A stretch of DNA of 64,000 bases from Erodium maritimum (taxonomy: Eukaryota; Streptophyta; Magnoliopsida; Geraniales; Geraniaceae), in contig OY997589.1 of the NCBI GenBank assembly GCA_963921825.1, forward strand, positions 16,079,735 through 16,143,734, given 5' to 3'. This document shows positions 29,870 through 42,578 of the stretch, in pieces. Below the pieces are notes generated by a model that was given only the letters and a program-made list of their open reading frames with translations, ran no database searches and had not been told where the DNA came from. Positions within the stretch are counted from its first letter, which is position 1; every line of letters starts with the position of its first letter. A program made the translations under genes and the position numbers.

Positions 29870-31864
29870 AACTCTCTAATCCTCATTTCCCTTCATCTCT
29901 TTTCATGGGTTTTGGGTGAAATTGCTAGATGTTGTTGGGTTTGAGTAGAATTGGTGTGGGATGTTGTTGATGAGAAGCTTTATTGGGTTTTTGTGAGAAA
30001 TCCTTAGTTTGTTGGAGCTTTTAAGTTGGTTTTGATTTGATGAATCATTAGAAACTTGCTTATTTGTTGTTTCCTACCATGGGTAGAGGAGTATTGGAGG
30101 TCCTTGACTGTTTTGGGAGTTGGAAGGGGTAAAATTTGGGGTTTGAAGGTGGTTTTTCGGAGAAAAGGAGCTGGAGGTTGAAGAAGGGCGAAACTGCCCT
30201 GGTGCGCCATGGATCCGTGACGGATCCCGTGACGGGCGACGTCACGGCTCCGTAAGGGAGTCCGTGACGACACTCGTCACGGCTCCGTGACAGTTGGCGT
30301 CATGGATCCGTGACCAGGTCCGTGGCAGACCAGGGTGGGGGTTTCTTTGAGGGTTTTTCACCTTGGTTGACCTTGGTTTTGGGCTGAACTATGGAAGGGC
30401 TTTGGGAGGTCTTACTTGCTGTTAAGTGGAGTCTAATTTACGTTTCTTTGTGTCCAAGACTTTGGGGATCGAGCTAGAGGAGCAAAGATCACGCCGGGAC
30501 CCGAGTGAAGAACGGAGTGGTGACCACCGGGCTTATCATCAGAGTGTTGAGAGGAAGACCTCGAGGTAGGGAAAGCCTTAACTCCTCGTTTATGATGCTT
30601 AGTATGCATGTTAGACTAATGAAATTGGAAAGGTCCTAGAAATGCCTATAGGATGCGAATAACTAGAATAATTGTCTTTCTATTACTAATAACCGGAAGT
30701 GTCTAGTGGTGAATGATTAGGATGCCAATCACTAGTGTAACTCGCTTTCAATACTTGGGAATTGTTTTACTGGTAGAGCGGCCTTGGCAAAGCCCTCGGA
30801 TTAGTTGCGTGTTAGGATCACATGCTTGGTTGTTTGGTTGCTTAGTGGATAGGCTAAAGAGTCTAATGGAACTAGTTGAATTGCATATTTGAATGCTCGA
30901 TTGAAGGTTTTATGGTTGGTTGATTAAACTCCCTCTTGACTGTTGAATGTATTTGAATGATTGCTTGATTTACCTAAATGGTTGCTCTGAGCATCGAGTA
31001 TGACTGCTTGTACCGAGCGGTGCAATCAGGTGATCGATGCCCCGATGGGTCGTGACTGGAAGTGAACGGTATGTTGTGATTGTGTGATTCGTGTGTTTGA
31101 TTGTGTGATTCGGGTGTGGTGTATTGTGGTGAAACGGTGATGCGTGAACTATGTGTGATAGTGGATTGGTGTTCGTTGGGATTGGATTGCTTCGTGGTTC
31201 AGTTTGAGTGTGTTACTCAATTATTATCTGACTATTATTGAATTTCCCAAGTGTATTCTTCCTATGGGAGTAATACCTTGGTTCCCGAGGACATAAAATC
31301 CTTTGGAGACGTTTCTGAGAATCCCGATGATAAGCGCCCCGAAGGGTTGTTTCCGGTCGCCTCAATGATATGCGTCTCCTCTGGATTTGAGGGAAAATCC
31401 GAGAGGACACATCATATGTGGATCGGAGGGTGGTGACTTCATGTGCCACGGCATTGGCTGGATTACCTATTACCCGTGTTTGTTAAGAACTATCTTGTTG
31501 ACTTTGCTGTTGATTTTAGTGCGTTTAAAGTCCACCTTGTTATGGATTTTCCCTACTGAGCGCAAACTCACCCCTATGAGTTTATTGTTGTGTTTACAGG
31601 CTTGATTGAGGAGTAGAGGCTCGGGAGCTTCTTGGTGTGGGTGTCTGTAGAGACTTCGCTTTTATTTTATTCCTGTTTGGAACAAACCTTGTGGAGGATT
31701 ATTATTACACCCCTGGAGGGTTATTTATGTTTTAAACTGAATTTTGTGGATTTGAGTTTCATATTGGAGTTTTTCAGGAACTTATTGTTGAGTTATTGCC
31801 TTTTAAATCATTTATTACTAGTCATGCCTCGAGTCCGGGCAAGAACCGGATTTGGGGCGTGACA
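29870..31864 (+). mobile_element. gypsy LTR copy 1, left end not located
   Basis: The right end is ACCGGATTTGGGGCGTGACA at 31864. Shared landmarks with the complete LTRs include AAGATCACGCCGG...CCC (about 30487), CCTATAGGATGCGAATAACTA and CCTACTGAGCG. The expected TGTAAAGACC start and a matching target repeat are not found. The left boundary is therefore approximate and the copy is probably 5'-truncated. Confidence 0.65.
30205..30325. repeat. Cluster of CCGTGAC/GTCACGG motifs in LTR copy 1
   Basis: CCGTGAC and its complement occur about eight times in 120 bp, forming several short overlapping inverted repeats. The motif is absent at this density in the sister LTRs. Confidence 0.7.
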
Positions 31865-32109
31865 GTTATCACATACTTTCCATAATTTGTGTGGCGTAAT
31901 TCATTCCACCATCTATCTCCCTAGTTACTTAGATTCTTCAAAGAGTGTTGTACGGCCAGTTAAAGTATCTCCATCTTCGATTCCATCTTCATCCATTGGT
32001 TCCTTAGAGAGTGATGTATGACCAGCTAAGGAACTCCATCCTATCATCACTATCATACATAACCTATCAACAAGGTTTTATCTCATCCTACCACCACATT
32101 CTTGTATCA

Positions 32110-32541
32110 TCTGGTATCATAGCTAAACGCTCCAAATCAGAGCCATTGATGGCGTATTATTCACAGCAACCTCGACACCAGACTCCAACAAGCGAATGGG
32201 GTGACATCCGGCGAATTCTCTCGGAAGTGCAAGCTAAGGTCCAAAAAGCGGTGGAGTTAATGGCCATGGAGCAACATAGAAGATCCGAGAAGCAAGTTTG
32301 GGCTAAGTTGTCTGCGCAACAATGTCCACAAAATGAGCGAGAAGGAATACCTACAACGACATTTACGCAACAACAACAAGCGGGCCAAGAAGAACGAGAA
32401 TTGTTGGAGCAAGACCAAATCGTATGTTCTATGCACAACTTGTTCGTTGTGGGTCCGTCCAACAATGGCTATGATAGGTTCTTGGACGGGTTTGCGGAAT
32501 TGTTCAAAGATGATAATCAAATGACAAATGTGCTGATATAA
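32110..32541 (+). pseudogene. gypsy element Y primer-binding site and gag N-terminal remnant
   Basis: TGGTATCATAGC (32112-32123) follows the LTR end by two bases, as a tRNA-Met primer site does. An open frame then encodes MAYYSQQPRHQTPTSEWGD and a charged helical region, consistent with a gag N-terminus. It stops at 32541. No zinc knuckle, protease or reverse transcriptase follows. Confidence 0.5.
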
Positions 32542-32951
32542 CAACAATGGCCTGATAGTGCATCTGTGGAGACAAATAATGTTTTGCTTAGGTGAGCTAA
32601 ACTACTTTAGAACCTTCTTGGGTCAGGAAATGATATTTTTCTTGTCCATATTATTGATAAGGAGTCCTCTATGCGTCCTGGTCACAAGTTGATTGTAAAT
32701 GAAAAATTCGAGGTATATTCAAGGCTGTTTCGTTTTGATTATCATAAATTGTCAATACACTTCTTTGGATTGCTTTGTTGGCCAACAGATATTGGCACTT
32801 GGTGGAATAGTAGTTGCAACTCTACGGGGGTGGAAAAATTAAAGTTGGGAGGTTATGAATCAGTTCTGAGGTCAGAACCTTGTCAAGAGGGAGGGAATGA
32901 TGAGGACATCGAAACTAGCTCTCAAGGAAAATCAAGAAGACATTAAAGATC

Positions 32952-35900
32952 TGTAAAGACCTGCTATTTTTTTTAATCGTCTAAATTGACGGGTTGAAAC
33001 GACGGGATTGGGAAGCGGAACAAAAAAAATGAAACGAGTCGATTATTGAATCGATTTAAAAAAAAAGAGAAAGAAGTCAGTTTCGCCCAAGACTGGTCAG
33101 GCCCAGCTCAATGAGCCGAGCCCAAACCGCCCCAGCCCAGATCCACACGTTGCCAAACCCTACAAGCATCGCTACTGTTACCCATCTCCTTCGCGTAGCT
33201 ACACGATCCCCGAGAAGACCTCAGCTTCTCTCTCTCCCTCGCGATCTCGAACCCTCCTCCTTCTCTCTCTCTGTTCAGACCACGTCCTCGCGCCGCGTCT
33301 CCGGAGCTCATCCTCCGTCTCCGTCACTCCCTTCTTCTTCCACTCCCGCCTTCAGCAACACCTCGCCACCAGAACCCCTCAACTTCTCCTCCTTCTACTG
33401 CATCGAACCGTATCAAGCGAACCAGCGTTGCCCGTCTACGACTCGAGTTTCATCTCGCCGGAATCGAGCGAAACAGGTACCGGTGAGCTTCCTACGACCT
33501 CAATCCATCCTCCCCATCCCTTCTTCTCTGAGTTTCGAGCAAGAGCAAGCTCGGTTGGGCTGAGCTTGGCCGGGGGGAGAGCTCGCCGGAGCTCTTCGTT
33601 TCAGAGCTGAGATCTCCATCGTCGACGACGCTTTCTCAGGCCAGATCTGGACGGAATCGCACCGGACCTCACGTTAGCGCCCTTCCCTTCGCCTTCCCCG
33701 AGCACCTGACGCCTCTTCGCCACTCTGAAGAAGTTCCTCGAGCGCCGCCGCCGTCCGCCGTCGTGCCAGACAAAGCCCTCGCCGGAGCAAGCCAAACCCT
33801 AGCGGTTCTTGGGCCTTGGGCCATGTTCAAACTTGGGCCAGGCCGAAGTGGGTCAGTACGGGCCTTGGGACCTGGCTAGGTCCGGGTCCGGTTTGCAGTT
33901 CGGGTCTGGTCTGGAGTTCGGGTCGGGTCTGGACCTGATTTCGGGCCGGGCCGGGTCAGACCTGTTTTTTAATAATTTAAATTGGGTTAAAATCAGATAA
34001 ATACAAAAGAATGATCGGACTTATAAAGGACGTTGGACAACGAACTATTGGACTTAATTTAATACAATTAGAGGACCGTTACGGGTTGGTCCGAGACTGA
34101 TATGTCCCTTTTGTGTTAAACCAGGCCGTTACCCCGAGCGAGGAGAAGACCGGTGTTGGCCAGGACGTCAGCAGCTAGGAGACGCAGTTGCGGTTCTTCA
34201 AGAGGTAGGGATTACCTCGAACCTGCTTTATTACGGTTTTACTAGAATCCATATAGGGAAACCTAATGAACCGGCTAAAGAACTAGTAAACATATAGGAA
34301 ACGAACAACTAGCGTAGACGTATCAAACTGTGAACATTTTACGATTTCTGTCTTGGGAATTGTTGTGCTGGTAGAATCGGGCCATGTCGAGCCCGTAGGA
34401 CTTGTGTGCTGAATGTATCTGTGGTGTTTTCTTTGATGCTTGAACGGTTAATCAATAACGAACATGGAAACGAGTAGAATTGACTAGAGTACGCATGATC
34501 AGTGATTTAAGCGCTTTTCCCTATTGTACTTGATATGTTGGATTGGGAATGTTTGGGGATACCGGTTAAGCCGGTGGGGTAACCACGTGGAGAGTGGTAT
34601 CGGTAAGTGATGGTATGTGCCTGTTGGCAGTGTTATTATTGAAACATGACTGTGGTTGTGAAAGTGATTGTGACTGTTCTGTGATAATTGTATTGAGTGT
34701 GCCGTGATTGTTATGATGTGAACCATTGTTTGTGATATGGTCGGGTGAGTGATAGACCGACGTGACTGTGGTATTCTGTGAAGCATGTGTTGCTATGTTC
34801 GGTAAGTTGAGAAGCATGTGTTGCTATGTTTGGTAAATTGAGAAGCATGTGTTGCTATGATTGAGAAGCATGTGTTGCTATGTTTGAGAAGCATGTGTTG
34901 CCTATGATTAAGAAGCATGTGTTGCTATGATTAAGAAGCATGTGTTGCTATGATTGAGAAGCATGTGTTGCTACATTTGGTAAATTGAGAAGCATGTGTT
35001 GCTATGTTTGGTAAATTAAGAAGCATGATAGGTGATATTCGGTGAAGCATGTGTGCTATGTGTGGTAAATTGAGAAGCATGATAGATGATATTCGGTGAT
35101 GCATGTGTTGCTATGTTGTGGGCAAGTGTGCCACGTATAAGTATGATTGTGATTGTGACTGTGGTAGTCTCTTGGGCCGAGCGAGTTGCTCTCGAGACCG
35201 TGCATGGGTTACGAGTTGTGTGTTTTGATAATGTTTGGATTAAATGAGTGTTGCGGTGTTTGTGACTATTAGTGTTTCCTTGTTATGATTCGTGTGTAAC
35301 CGCGAATGACTTGATTTGATTGGTTGATGATGAAATCATGTGTGTAGCTTCCGTGTAAGTTAAAGTGTCGTATTTGTGGTTGTCCGTAAGTCGGTTGTGA
35401 AGAAGCGTTGGATGTGAAATCTCAGGACAGTTTGTGGTCGGGTAAAGTGAAGTTTGTTTAAGTTGGTTATTATGTCCTCGTTGTCGCTTTCTCCTTTTAA
35501 TCGGTAAAGGTTAGTTTAGAAACGTAATTGGGCGTCTTACTGGATTGTAACCTTATCGTTGTGTGTCTTAGTCGATTGGATGGTGTTGAGTTGAAGTTAG
35601 TATGGTTGGCTGGTAAACGTCAGGTAAAAAGGGGGTTTTTGTCTTTAAATCGCTTTAAGTGTCGCAACGTTGTTTTAAACTTTTTGATGTAACTTAAATT
35701 GTGGAATAGCTTTCTGGTGAATCTGTTTGAGGTATTTTTTCGGGGTTTTCCCTACTGAGCGTCAAGCTCACCCCTTACCGTGTTTTTCTTCAGGTGATAG
35801 TTATACTTTGGACTAGAGGGTTACGCAAAGCTGGGAACTAGCGGAGGCCCGGGGTTGTTTTATGTTTCGTAGCGACGTACTATCATATTTCTAAACTTAT

Positions 35901-36031
35901 GTACTTGACTGAGCGTAGGACTCAAGATTCAAACTCCGTTATTTTATATTATTATTTGTTTTAAATTGTTATTATATAAATTCACTAAGTCACGTCTTGG
36001 CTCCGGTCAATACCGGATTTGGGGCGTGACA
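32952..36031 (+). mobile_element. Solo gypsy LTR (copy 2), 3,080 bp
   Basis: It begins TGTAAAGACC and ends GGGGCGTGACA, flanked by the 5-bp duplication AGATC (32947-32951 and 36032-36036). Removing it restores the interrupted gypsy sequence (..GAAGACATTAAAGATC + AATTCAAGACTCCAACAAATC). This matches the uninterrupted copy near 29630-29670. There is no internal domain, so this is a solo LTR from intra-element recombination. The GC-rich stretch at 33100-33960 has open frames that I attribute to LTR composition. Confidence 0.93.
34780..35115 (+). repeat. Minisatellite in LTR copy 2
   Basis: About a dozen copies of a unit based on GAAGCATGTGTTGCTATG with variable spacers (TTTGGTAAATTGA, ATTGA). 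Confidence 0.9.
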
Positions 36032-36639
36032 AGATCAATTCAAGACTCCAACAAATCTGTTTTGCCTCTTTCCCAAGGAATTAATGAAGACAACTTGTTC
36101 CATAAATCCAAAGACAAATGAGCTACTTAATTCAATGCAATGAATGAATTTATACTATTAATGAGCTATTGTGCCGGTTTGCAGATTTCCAACATTTAGT
36201 TAATCAAAGAGTCATTTAATTGTCAAATGTAATTAATTTCGAGTTTTGCTGGTGGCTTATTTAACAAGGTCCCTTTTTCAGCATGTGATAGATAAGTTTA
36301 TGCAAGTTTTATGAAATAAAAATTCGAGTTTTCTTCCGAGAAGAACCATAAGCAATTCAATCTTCATGTGTGTGAATCCTTGAAGTTTGATTGTTCGACT
36401 TATCACAGACTTTCCATAATATGTGTGGCGTCATTCATTCCACCCATCTATCTCCCTAGTTACTTAGATTCTTCAAAGAGTGTTGTACGACCAGTTTTCG
36501 ATTCCATCTTCATCCATTGGTTCCTTAGAGAGTGTTGTACGGCCAACTAAGGAACTACATCCTATCATCACTATCACACATAACCTACCAGCAGGTTCTA
36601 CCTCATCCTACCACCACGTTCCTGTATCACGGCCCCTCC

Positions 36640-37087
36640 TGCTGGCTAATTTGGACCCAATGGCTAGGGAGCCTCCTACCTTGGATCGACTGCAACTCTG
36701 GGTGCATACCCATGGTCTCCCTCCGGTAGTGTGCACCAAAACCACGGGAGAGACGATCGGCTCGACACTAGGATTGTGTGTCGAGGTCCCACGTGACCAA
36801 TGAGGCATCTGTTGGGGCGGTACAGTGAAGGTTTGGTTTTGGCACCTTGTGGAGCCTCCTCTTCGCCGATAGATTCTGCTTCGATTCTGGGAATTTCCCA
36901 ATCCGGTTTGTCACTCTTAGCTATAAAAAAACTCCTTGTGTTTTGTTTTAATTGTGGTATGATTGGTCAAATGGTGGCTAACTATGGTCGGGAGATGGTG
37001 GGTAAGCCCAAGTTCGACTCCTCCATCTTGGAGTATCAGAAGGACCGCCAACCTAAGACGTATGCGACGGATTGGGATGGTCACATA
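36640..37087 (+). pseudogene. DUF4283/zinc-knuckle retroelement ORF fragment, upstream part
   Basis: One frame gives LDRLQLWVHTHGLPPV...ETIGSTLG, the pattern of the DUF4283 domain found in ORF1 of plant LINE-type elements. A shifted frame gives CFNCGMIGQMVANYGREM, a CX2CX4HX4C knuckle with His replaced by Gln and the last Cys by Tyr. The frame then runs YATDWDGHI up to the insertion point of a solo LTR and resumes at 39827. It is a broken copy. Confidence 0.6.
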
Positions 37088-39821
37088 CGTCACGCCCCAA
37101 ATCCGGTTTTGACCGGACTCGAGACGTGAACTAAAAACGATAAATAAATAAATAAAAGAAAAGATTTAATAATGCAAACTCCACAATTGTAATTTAAATA
37201 AAACCAAAGTCAAGAGTCAACAGCTCTGAAATTAACAGGAAATAAAGTTCAAATAAACCAATACGTCTCTAGGACAAATCTCAATTCCCAAGGAGCTCCC
37301 GAGCCTTGAGACCACTTCTAGAACTACTCAATAAGGAAACCTGTACAAACAGTAAACAAGAAGGGGGTGAGCTTACGCTCAGTAGGAAAAAGTAGTAAAA
37401 TAAAAGAATCGGCGTTTTATCAATAAAACCGATTAGTACAATTAACCAACAAAAACTGAATAAAGAACAACAAGAATCACAATACTTGAAGAAAGTAACA
37501 CTCAAGGATATCAACGGAAAGATAACGAATGTAACAAGGAACCGATTAAATTAAAGAAGCACACAAATACCGATTTAATAAATATCAAACCCACGACTCT
37601 GATCCGTACACTGACTGGTACATCATATCAGATTGCCCCTCGATCCAGAGGAGACACATGCCGTCAGGACTTCCCGAAGCATTCCCTAAGAATGCGTATC
37701 GTCTGAGGTCCTGGAAATGTCTCCAAAGGACAATAGATCATCGGGACGAAACCAGTAACAAGTAACATATCGTACCGGAAACGCACATCGGCCTAGATAT
37801 CTTCCAGGAACTACCCCCTCGGGGTAAACAGTCACACGCCATACCGGAAACGCACATCGGCCTAGACGTCTTCCCGGAAACGCACATCGGGGTACATAAT
37901 CGTATACCATACCGGAACCGCACATCGGACTAGGTATCTTCCCGGTATGTCCACCTCGGGGTTCACACTCACAACATACCGGAACCGCACATCGGTCTAG
38001 ATGTCTCCCCGGCATGTCCACCTCGGGGTTCACACTCACAACACACAAAAGCATAACACTCCCAATACAGTCACACACAATGTCAAACCAAGCTTACCAT
38101 CATGACTTACCAACCATGTATCATCGGTCTATCACTCACCCGATCATATCATTAGGCACAACCAATTCACATTCAAACCTTCCCTCAATCAATCAATCAT
38201 AACACGGTTCAACCAGTTACATTACGATCATCATAGTTCAATTAGTTTAATTTGACTCTTATCTTATCCTAAGGACGGAACATGCATCGACCTCAAGGCA
38301 AGCAACGTCAATAACTACAATCAACAAGCAATCCTAAGGCTCGACGTGGCCATTCTACCAGCACGGCAATTTCCCAAGATATTGAAAGCGATTAAACTAG
38401 TGAATCACATCCTATATGCATACTAAGACTCGTCCGGTTATTATTATAATTGAAAATCGGTTATTCTAGTGAACATCCTATATGCAAACTAGGACCTTTC
38501 CGGTTATTAATTATCCTATAGGCATACTATTAGCATTCTTAGATTACCAAAGGAGTTTAGTACTTTTCCCTACCTCAAGAAGACTACAACAGCTACGTCT
38601 CCTAGCTGCTGACGTCCGGGCCTACCTCCGGTCTTCTCGGGCGAAGTCAAAGTCTGATTTTAGAGGTAAAAGTCATAATCAGTCCCGGTCAAGTTAGAAC
38701 AGTCCTCTAATTTATCAAATTTTTCCTTTAATTTTCCATTTTAAATTATTTTAATTTAATTAAATAATTTATTACTCTGCCTGACCCAGAACCGAAAGCC
38801 AGACCTGAATCCGACCCGGATCCGACCCGATCGAGAACCCAGACCCGGCCTGACCTAGAACCGACCCGGACCCGGCCCACGACTCGACCCAGACCCGGCT
38901 CCGATCTGAGTCAGGCCCAGTCCAGGCCTGAGTCCAGACATCTGGGCCTGGCCCAAGGCCTGTCTCCTGGCCCAAGGGTCGCACCGGCCCAAGGCTCGTC
39001 CTGGCCCAAGGCCCGAGTCCAGCCTGGTCGGGGTTCAGTCCTGGCTCGGGGGGTTGCTCCGGCGAGATCTCTAGCCTCGACACGGCAGTGGACGACGTCA
39101 GGTGAGCTCGATGGGGGAGAAACGGTCGCCGGGAGGGACGCTAGGACTCCGGCGAGCTCGTGACCGCGGCGTTAGTGGCTGGAGAGCGACCCAACGCTCT
39201 CCGTCCCAGATCTGGCGAGGGCGAGGTTCACCGGCGATGATTCCGGCTGAAACCGTCCAAATCGAGCTCGTCTCGATGGGTTTTCAGGCAAGGTGAGGTC
39301 GGGGAAGAAGAAAGGGCGAGATGGAGCACGCACCCTCGTCGTTTCCTCTGTCCCTGGCGCGGTTCGAGTTCGGGCGTCAAACCAGAGAGGGGTTCTCCGG
39401 CGAGGCGTCTCGATTCTGTGCACGATGGGTTGATTTGTCCTCGGAGACGAAGAACAAGGTGGTGGCGAGCGGCTTCGGGTGCGAGAGAGAAGAAGAGGAG
39501 GAGAGGGAGAGTGAGGGAGGGCGGTGCTGCGATTCTGTCTCGGGAGGCGCGCTCAAACACGAAGAAGAAGAAGGAGGAATAGTGCGCAAGGGTTGGGCAG
39601 CCGAGTGGGCTTGGGCCCGGGCTCGTGCGCTCACGGTGCTGGGCTTGGCCAGCGTCAGCGAGCTGGGCCCGGTCCTCTGACCGGCCCAGTCCGGTCTAAT
39701 GCTCCCTTTTTTCTTTTTCTTTTTTTTCACTCGTTCCAATATTCCACCATGTTTTCCAACCACGACGTTTCAATCGACGATTTTAGAATATTTAATTCTT
39801 TAAACCGGGGTGGTCTTTACA
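37088..39821 (-). mobile_element. Solo gypsy LTR (copy 3), 2,734 bp
   Basis: On the minus strand it begins TGTAAAGACC (39821 inward) and ends ATTTGGGGCGTGACG. The final A of the usual GTGACA is G. It is flanked by ACATA (37083-37087 and 39822-39826). Removing it rejoins a reading frame (DWDGHI + PRRPVSLTYAPQGP). Frames in its GC-rich part (about 38780-39690) are not convincing genes. Confidence 0.92.
37780..38045 (-). repeat. Tandem repeats in LTR copy 3
   Basis: About four degenerate units with TACCGGAA(A/C)CGCACATCGG, CTAG.T.TCTTCC and CCTCGGGGT motifs. Confidence 0.85.
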
Positions 39822-39826
39822 ACATA

Positions 39827-42215
39827 CCTCGCCGACCGGTGTCCTTGACTTATGCACCTCAGGGTCCCCTGTCTCGAGGCAGGGGCCCAATAGTATCCTT
39901 AGCTATTTATTACACCTCAGGGTGTGAACCCTCGGAGCGTCTCCTGAATCCGATTGACTGATTCGGGTTGGAAGAACTTGGTGATCGGCTAACCCTCCAG
40001 GGGCAGTAGTGTTGGGTCTCGAGGTAGGGTTGGAGATGAACCAACTCGCAGCGGAAAATCAATGAAAACCAAGAGACAATTAGAACCATGAAACAACTAA
40101 CAAAGAATGGATTAACAAGAGAAAAATTCAGCACTAGTTCTTACCAAAACAATAACACCGGTTAACGAATGATTGGCTTGAGTCTCCAAGACGCCTACGT
40201 ATCCACATGGGAATCAAAGCCACGTAGTTCTTCTCTTTGAGGACTCAAGAACACAAAAATGGAGGAGGAAACTAGCCAAACCCGAAATGGCCATGGAAGA
40301 GGGAGAGAAAATGTGTTTCCTATTCTTGTCTTGTGTTTGTTATGTTGAAAAAGGATGACTTAAACATAACAAAACCCATACTTGTCCAACTAAAGGCATG
40401 GGACAAGTATGGTGTCAAGTAAGGTGTAAATAGGACAAAGTATGGCAAGACAAGATTGGGTTAGGTGGTGAATCACCAACACCTTAATCCTTGTCTTGCT
40501 TACTTAGTACTAATTAATCAAGACTTGATTAATTAGTTCCATGGGCCTTGGTTGCATGGGCCTTTCATGGGCCTCTTGGAACATGGCCCGTGGCCATTTC
40601 CAACGAGGTCCCGTGATTCGCTCATCGCCTCCAAGCCTTCCATACCGGAAATGTCCAACATTATCCGACGCGATCAATCCCAAGACTCCAAGCCTTGTCT
40701 CGATCCGTAAAGTCCTATTCACTTACGGGCACATGACCCAAAACCCAGTTTTGGTCATATCCCGAGACAACTCCCTTTTGGCCATTCTCCATAAATGTGT
40801 CAATGAGTTTCATCCTCCGGTGTGACCCTTAGGTTATGCATGTCAATAGATCAACATAAAATCCCATTTTACTTGATCCTATTTAAGTGGCAACTAACGA
40901 GACTTTAGTATTGCCTGACACTGCATAGCGAATCGACCCTGTCGATTCTAACCTTTCCGTCGTTCCTGTCATTATCCTTTTATCTCCGATATCCTGATTG
41001 AGATAAGGCATAGAGCCGTCATCCTTATTATTCTCAATCACCGTTCCTTGATATGTGAGATGACTGAAGATATGATACCCAGTATCATGTGCATGGCCAT
41101 GCTATTCTTCCAGTCACTCTCGATCAAGCGGCCGAGAACCGATATCTTTCCCATACCTCAGTATGAGGGATAAATCCCTTAGCCGCCTTTCGTGTCACTC
41201 ATGTAGCCCGTCCCCAAGCCAATCCTGGCCGTTATGGAAGCCCTGTTACGGACAACGTTAGGCTCAGGTCAAACTCAGTTGTTGACTACATAGCGATCAC
41301 AAAGACTCCTTGGTCTAAGGATACATGACAAGCTACGACACTGAATATGTTCATGACTTAATCTATGGCACATATTCAGGGCGGGTCGTCCAATATCATG
41401 TCCCACATGATATCTATGATCAGACTCCGGAATCCCATTCCAATGACTAACAGAACGTAAGCCATAAAGAGCCATCTTTCATACTAGTCGCTTCTAGTGA
41501 AGCTTTGTTGACTAGGGACCCATCGAGTGTGATCTATCTCGATCTATGGTTCTATTCGCATGGTGGGCATAGATCAGAGCACACATCGATATATTACTCC
41601 AACACATAAGTAATATAAAGCCGCTTTAATTTTATTGCTAACGATGATATATACATTTGGACATTTAGGATTGAACTACGGGCACTAAGACTAACAAGTA
41701 GAGCCGACCCCCCACACCTGCCTGTGTGTAGAGATAGAACTGGACTTAGAGCTGGAGCTGAGTCTAGTTATGGAGCGGGAGGTAGGGGAGTGAAACAAGG
41801 TTATGCAGAGGAGCCCTGGAAAGATCAAGACCAGGCCGATAAGTAGGCTTGTATGGAGGAATGAAAGGGATTTAGTGCTCTAGGGATTGGACCTAGAAGG
41901 GGTCACTGGGAAGAGATCTGCCTCTCTTGGAAGCTAGTGTCAGCAGGGTTGGTCGTATTTTACAAAATATGCAGTAGTTGGCCAATACCTTGAGCAACAG
42001 ACACTTGGTTCATTGTTATTTACTTTTTGTTCGCCTTTATGGCTCCCCAACAAATCGCATGTGTCGGTTCTTTTGTCACAGAGTTATGCATAGACAGACC
42101 TTAGGGGCTTAATACCATGTAATAAATCTTTTACTGTAGTTAGGGGTTTTCCTGATGCACTTCTATTGTCGGTTGAAATCTATTTAATAATATTTCACCT
42201 TTTTAATAAAAAAAA
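39827..42215 (+). mobile_element. Downstream part of the DUF4283-type element, interrupted by a copia solo LTR
   Basis: It continues the frame from 37087 (PRRPVSLTYAPQGPLSRGRG), is cut at 40009 by the copia LTR and continues at 41702. Near 42160-42215 it ends in TTTAATAATATTTCACC...TTTTTAATAAAAAAAA, which looks like an A-rich 3' tail. No reverse transcriptase is seen, so a large internal deletion is likely if this is a LINE. Frames are interrupted by stops. Confidence 0.45.
40010..41696 (-). mobile_element. Solo copia LTR, 1,687 bp
   Basis: It runs TGTTGGGTCTCGAGG ... GACTAACA with flanking AGTAG (40005-40009 and 41697-41701). Length is identical to the LTR at 48832-50518 and sequence is nearly so. 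No internal region is attached. The orientation is assigned from the sister element. Confidence 0.92.
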
Positions 42216-42578
42216 GGAGAGCACAATTCACAAGCTTAAAATGAAAATTACAACACAAATATATCCACGTTTTTTTTGAAACGGTACTAGACTTTATTAG
42301 ATAACAATACTGAATACAAGTAACGCGGATAATATATGTATAGTTGGCACTACATCGAAGATAAGTGTATTGGCCTTCTTGGTTACTAACACATCTCTTA
42401 TCAGGTAAAATAGAAGGACAACGACATAAACAACAAACTAAAACATATAAGTAGGGAGAAAGGTCTAAATACCCTTTTGGATGGTTGTTTTGAGCTGCTG
42501 AGATAATCCGGGGTATCTTTTCCCAAAGGACATGACTGAGACTGAAAAACCTGACCGTTGAGGACGGGGGTCGTGGGG
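42216..42578. other. Unassigned spacer
   Basis: Between the A-rich tail and the gypsy LTR fragment. Short frames only, none recognisable. Confidence 0.45.

Larger units (their letters stand above)
29161..36629 (+). mobile_element. Decayed Ty3/gypsy element Y, split by two later LTR insertions
   Basis: A polyprotein tail (29319-29765) is followed by an LTR region ending TTCTTGTATCA at 32109, a primer-binding site TGGTATCATAGC at 32112-32123 and a gag piece. A second polyprotein tail (32860-32951, continuing at 36032) and a second LTR copy ending TTCCTGTATCA at 36629 come after. The two LTR regions match (ATTCATTCCACC, CTAGTTACTTAGATTCTTCAAAGAG), but the first is split by a foreign LTR ending at 31864. 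The second tail is split by a solo LTR at 32952-36031. Outer boundaries are uncertain, and most of the polymerase region is gone. Confidence 0.65.

Noticed and set aside
33111..33795. Plus-strand frame of 150 codons and neighbours in the GC-rich part of LTR copy 2
   Set aside because: Ser/Pro/Arg-rich low-complexity text within an LTR. Sister LTRs do not keep the same frame.
39228..39763. Overlapping frames on both strands in LTR copy 3
   Set aside because: GC-rich LTR DNA gives long frames in several phases at once, with no recognisable domain.
41275..41475. 66-codon frame repeated at 43348-43548 and 50097-50297
   Set aside because: It is conserved only because it lies in three copies of the same copia LTR; no functional motif is visible.
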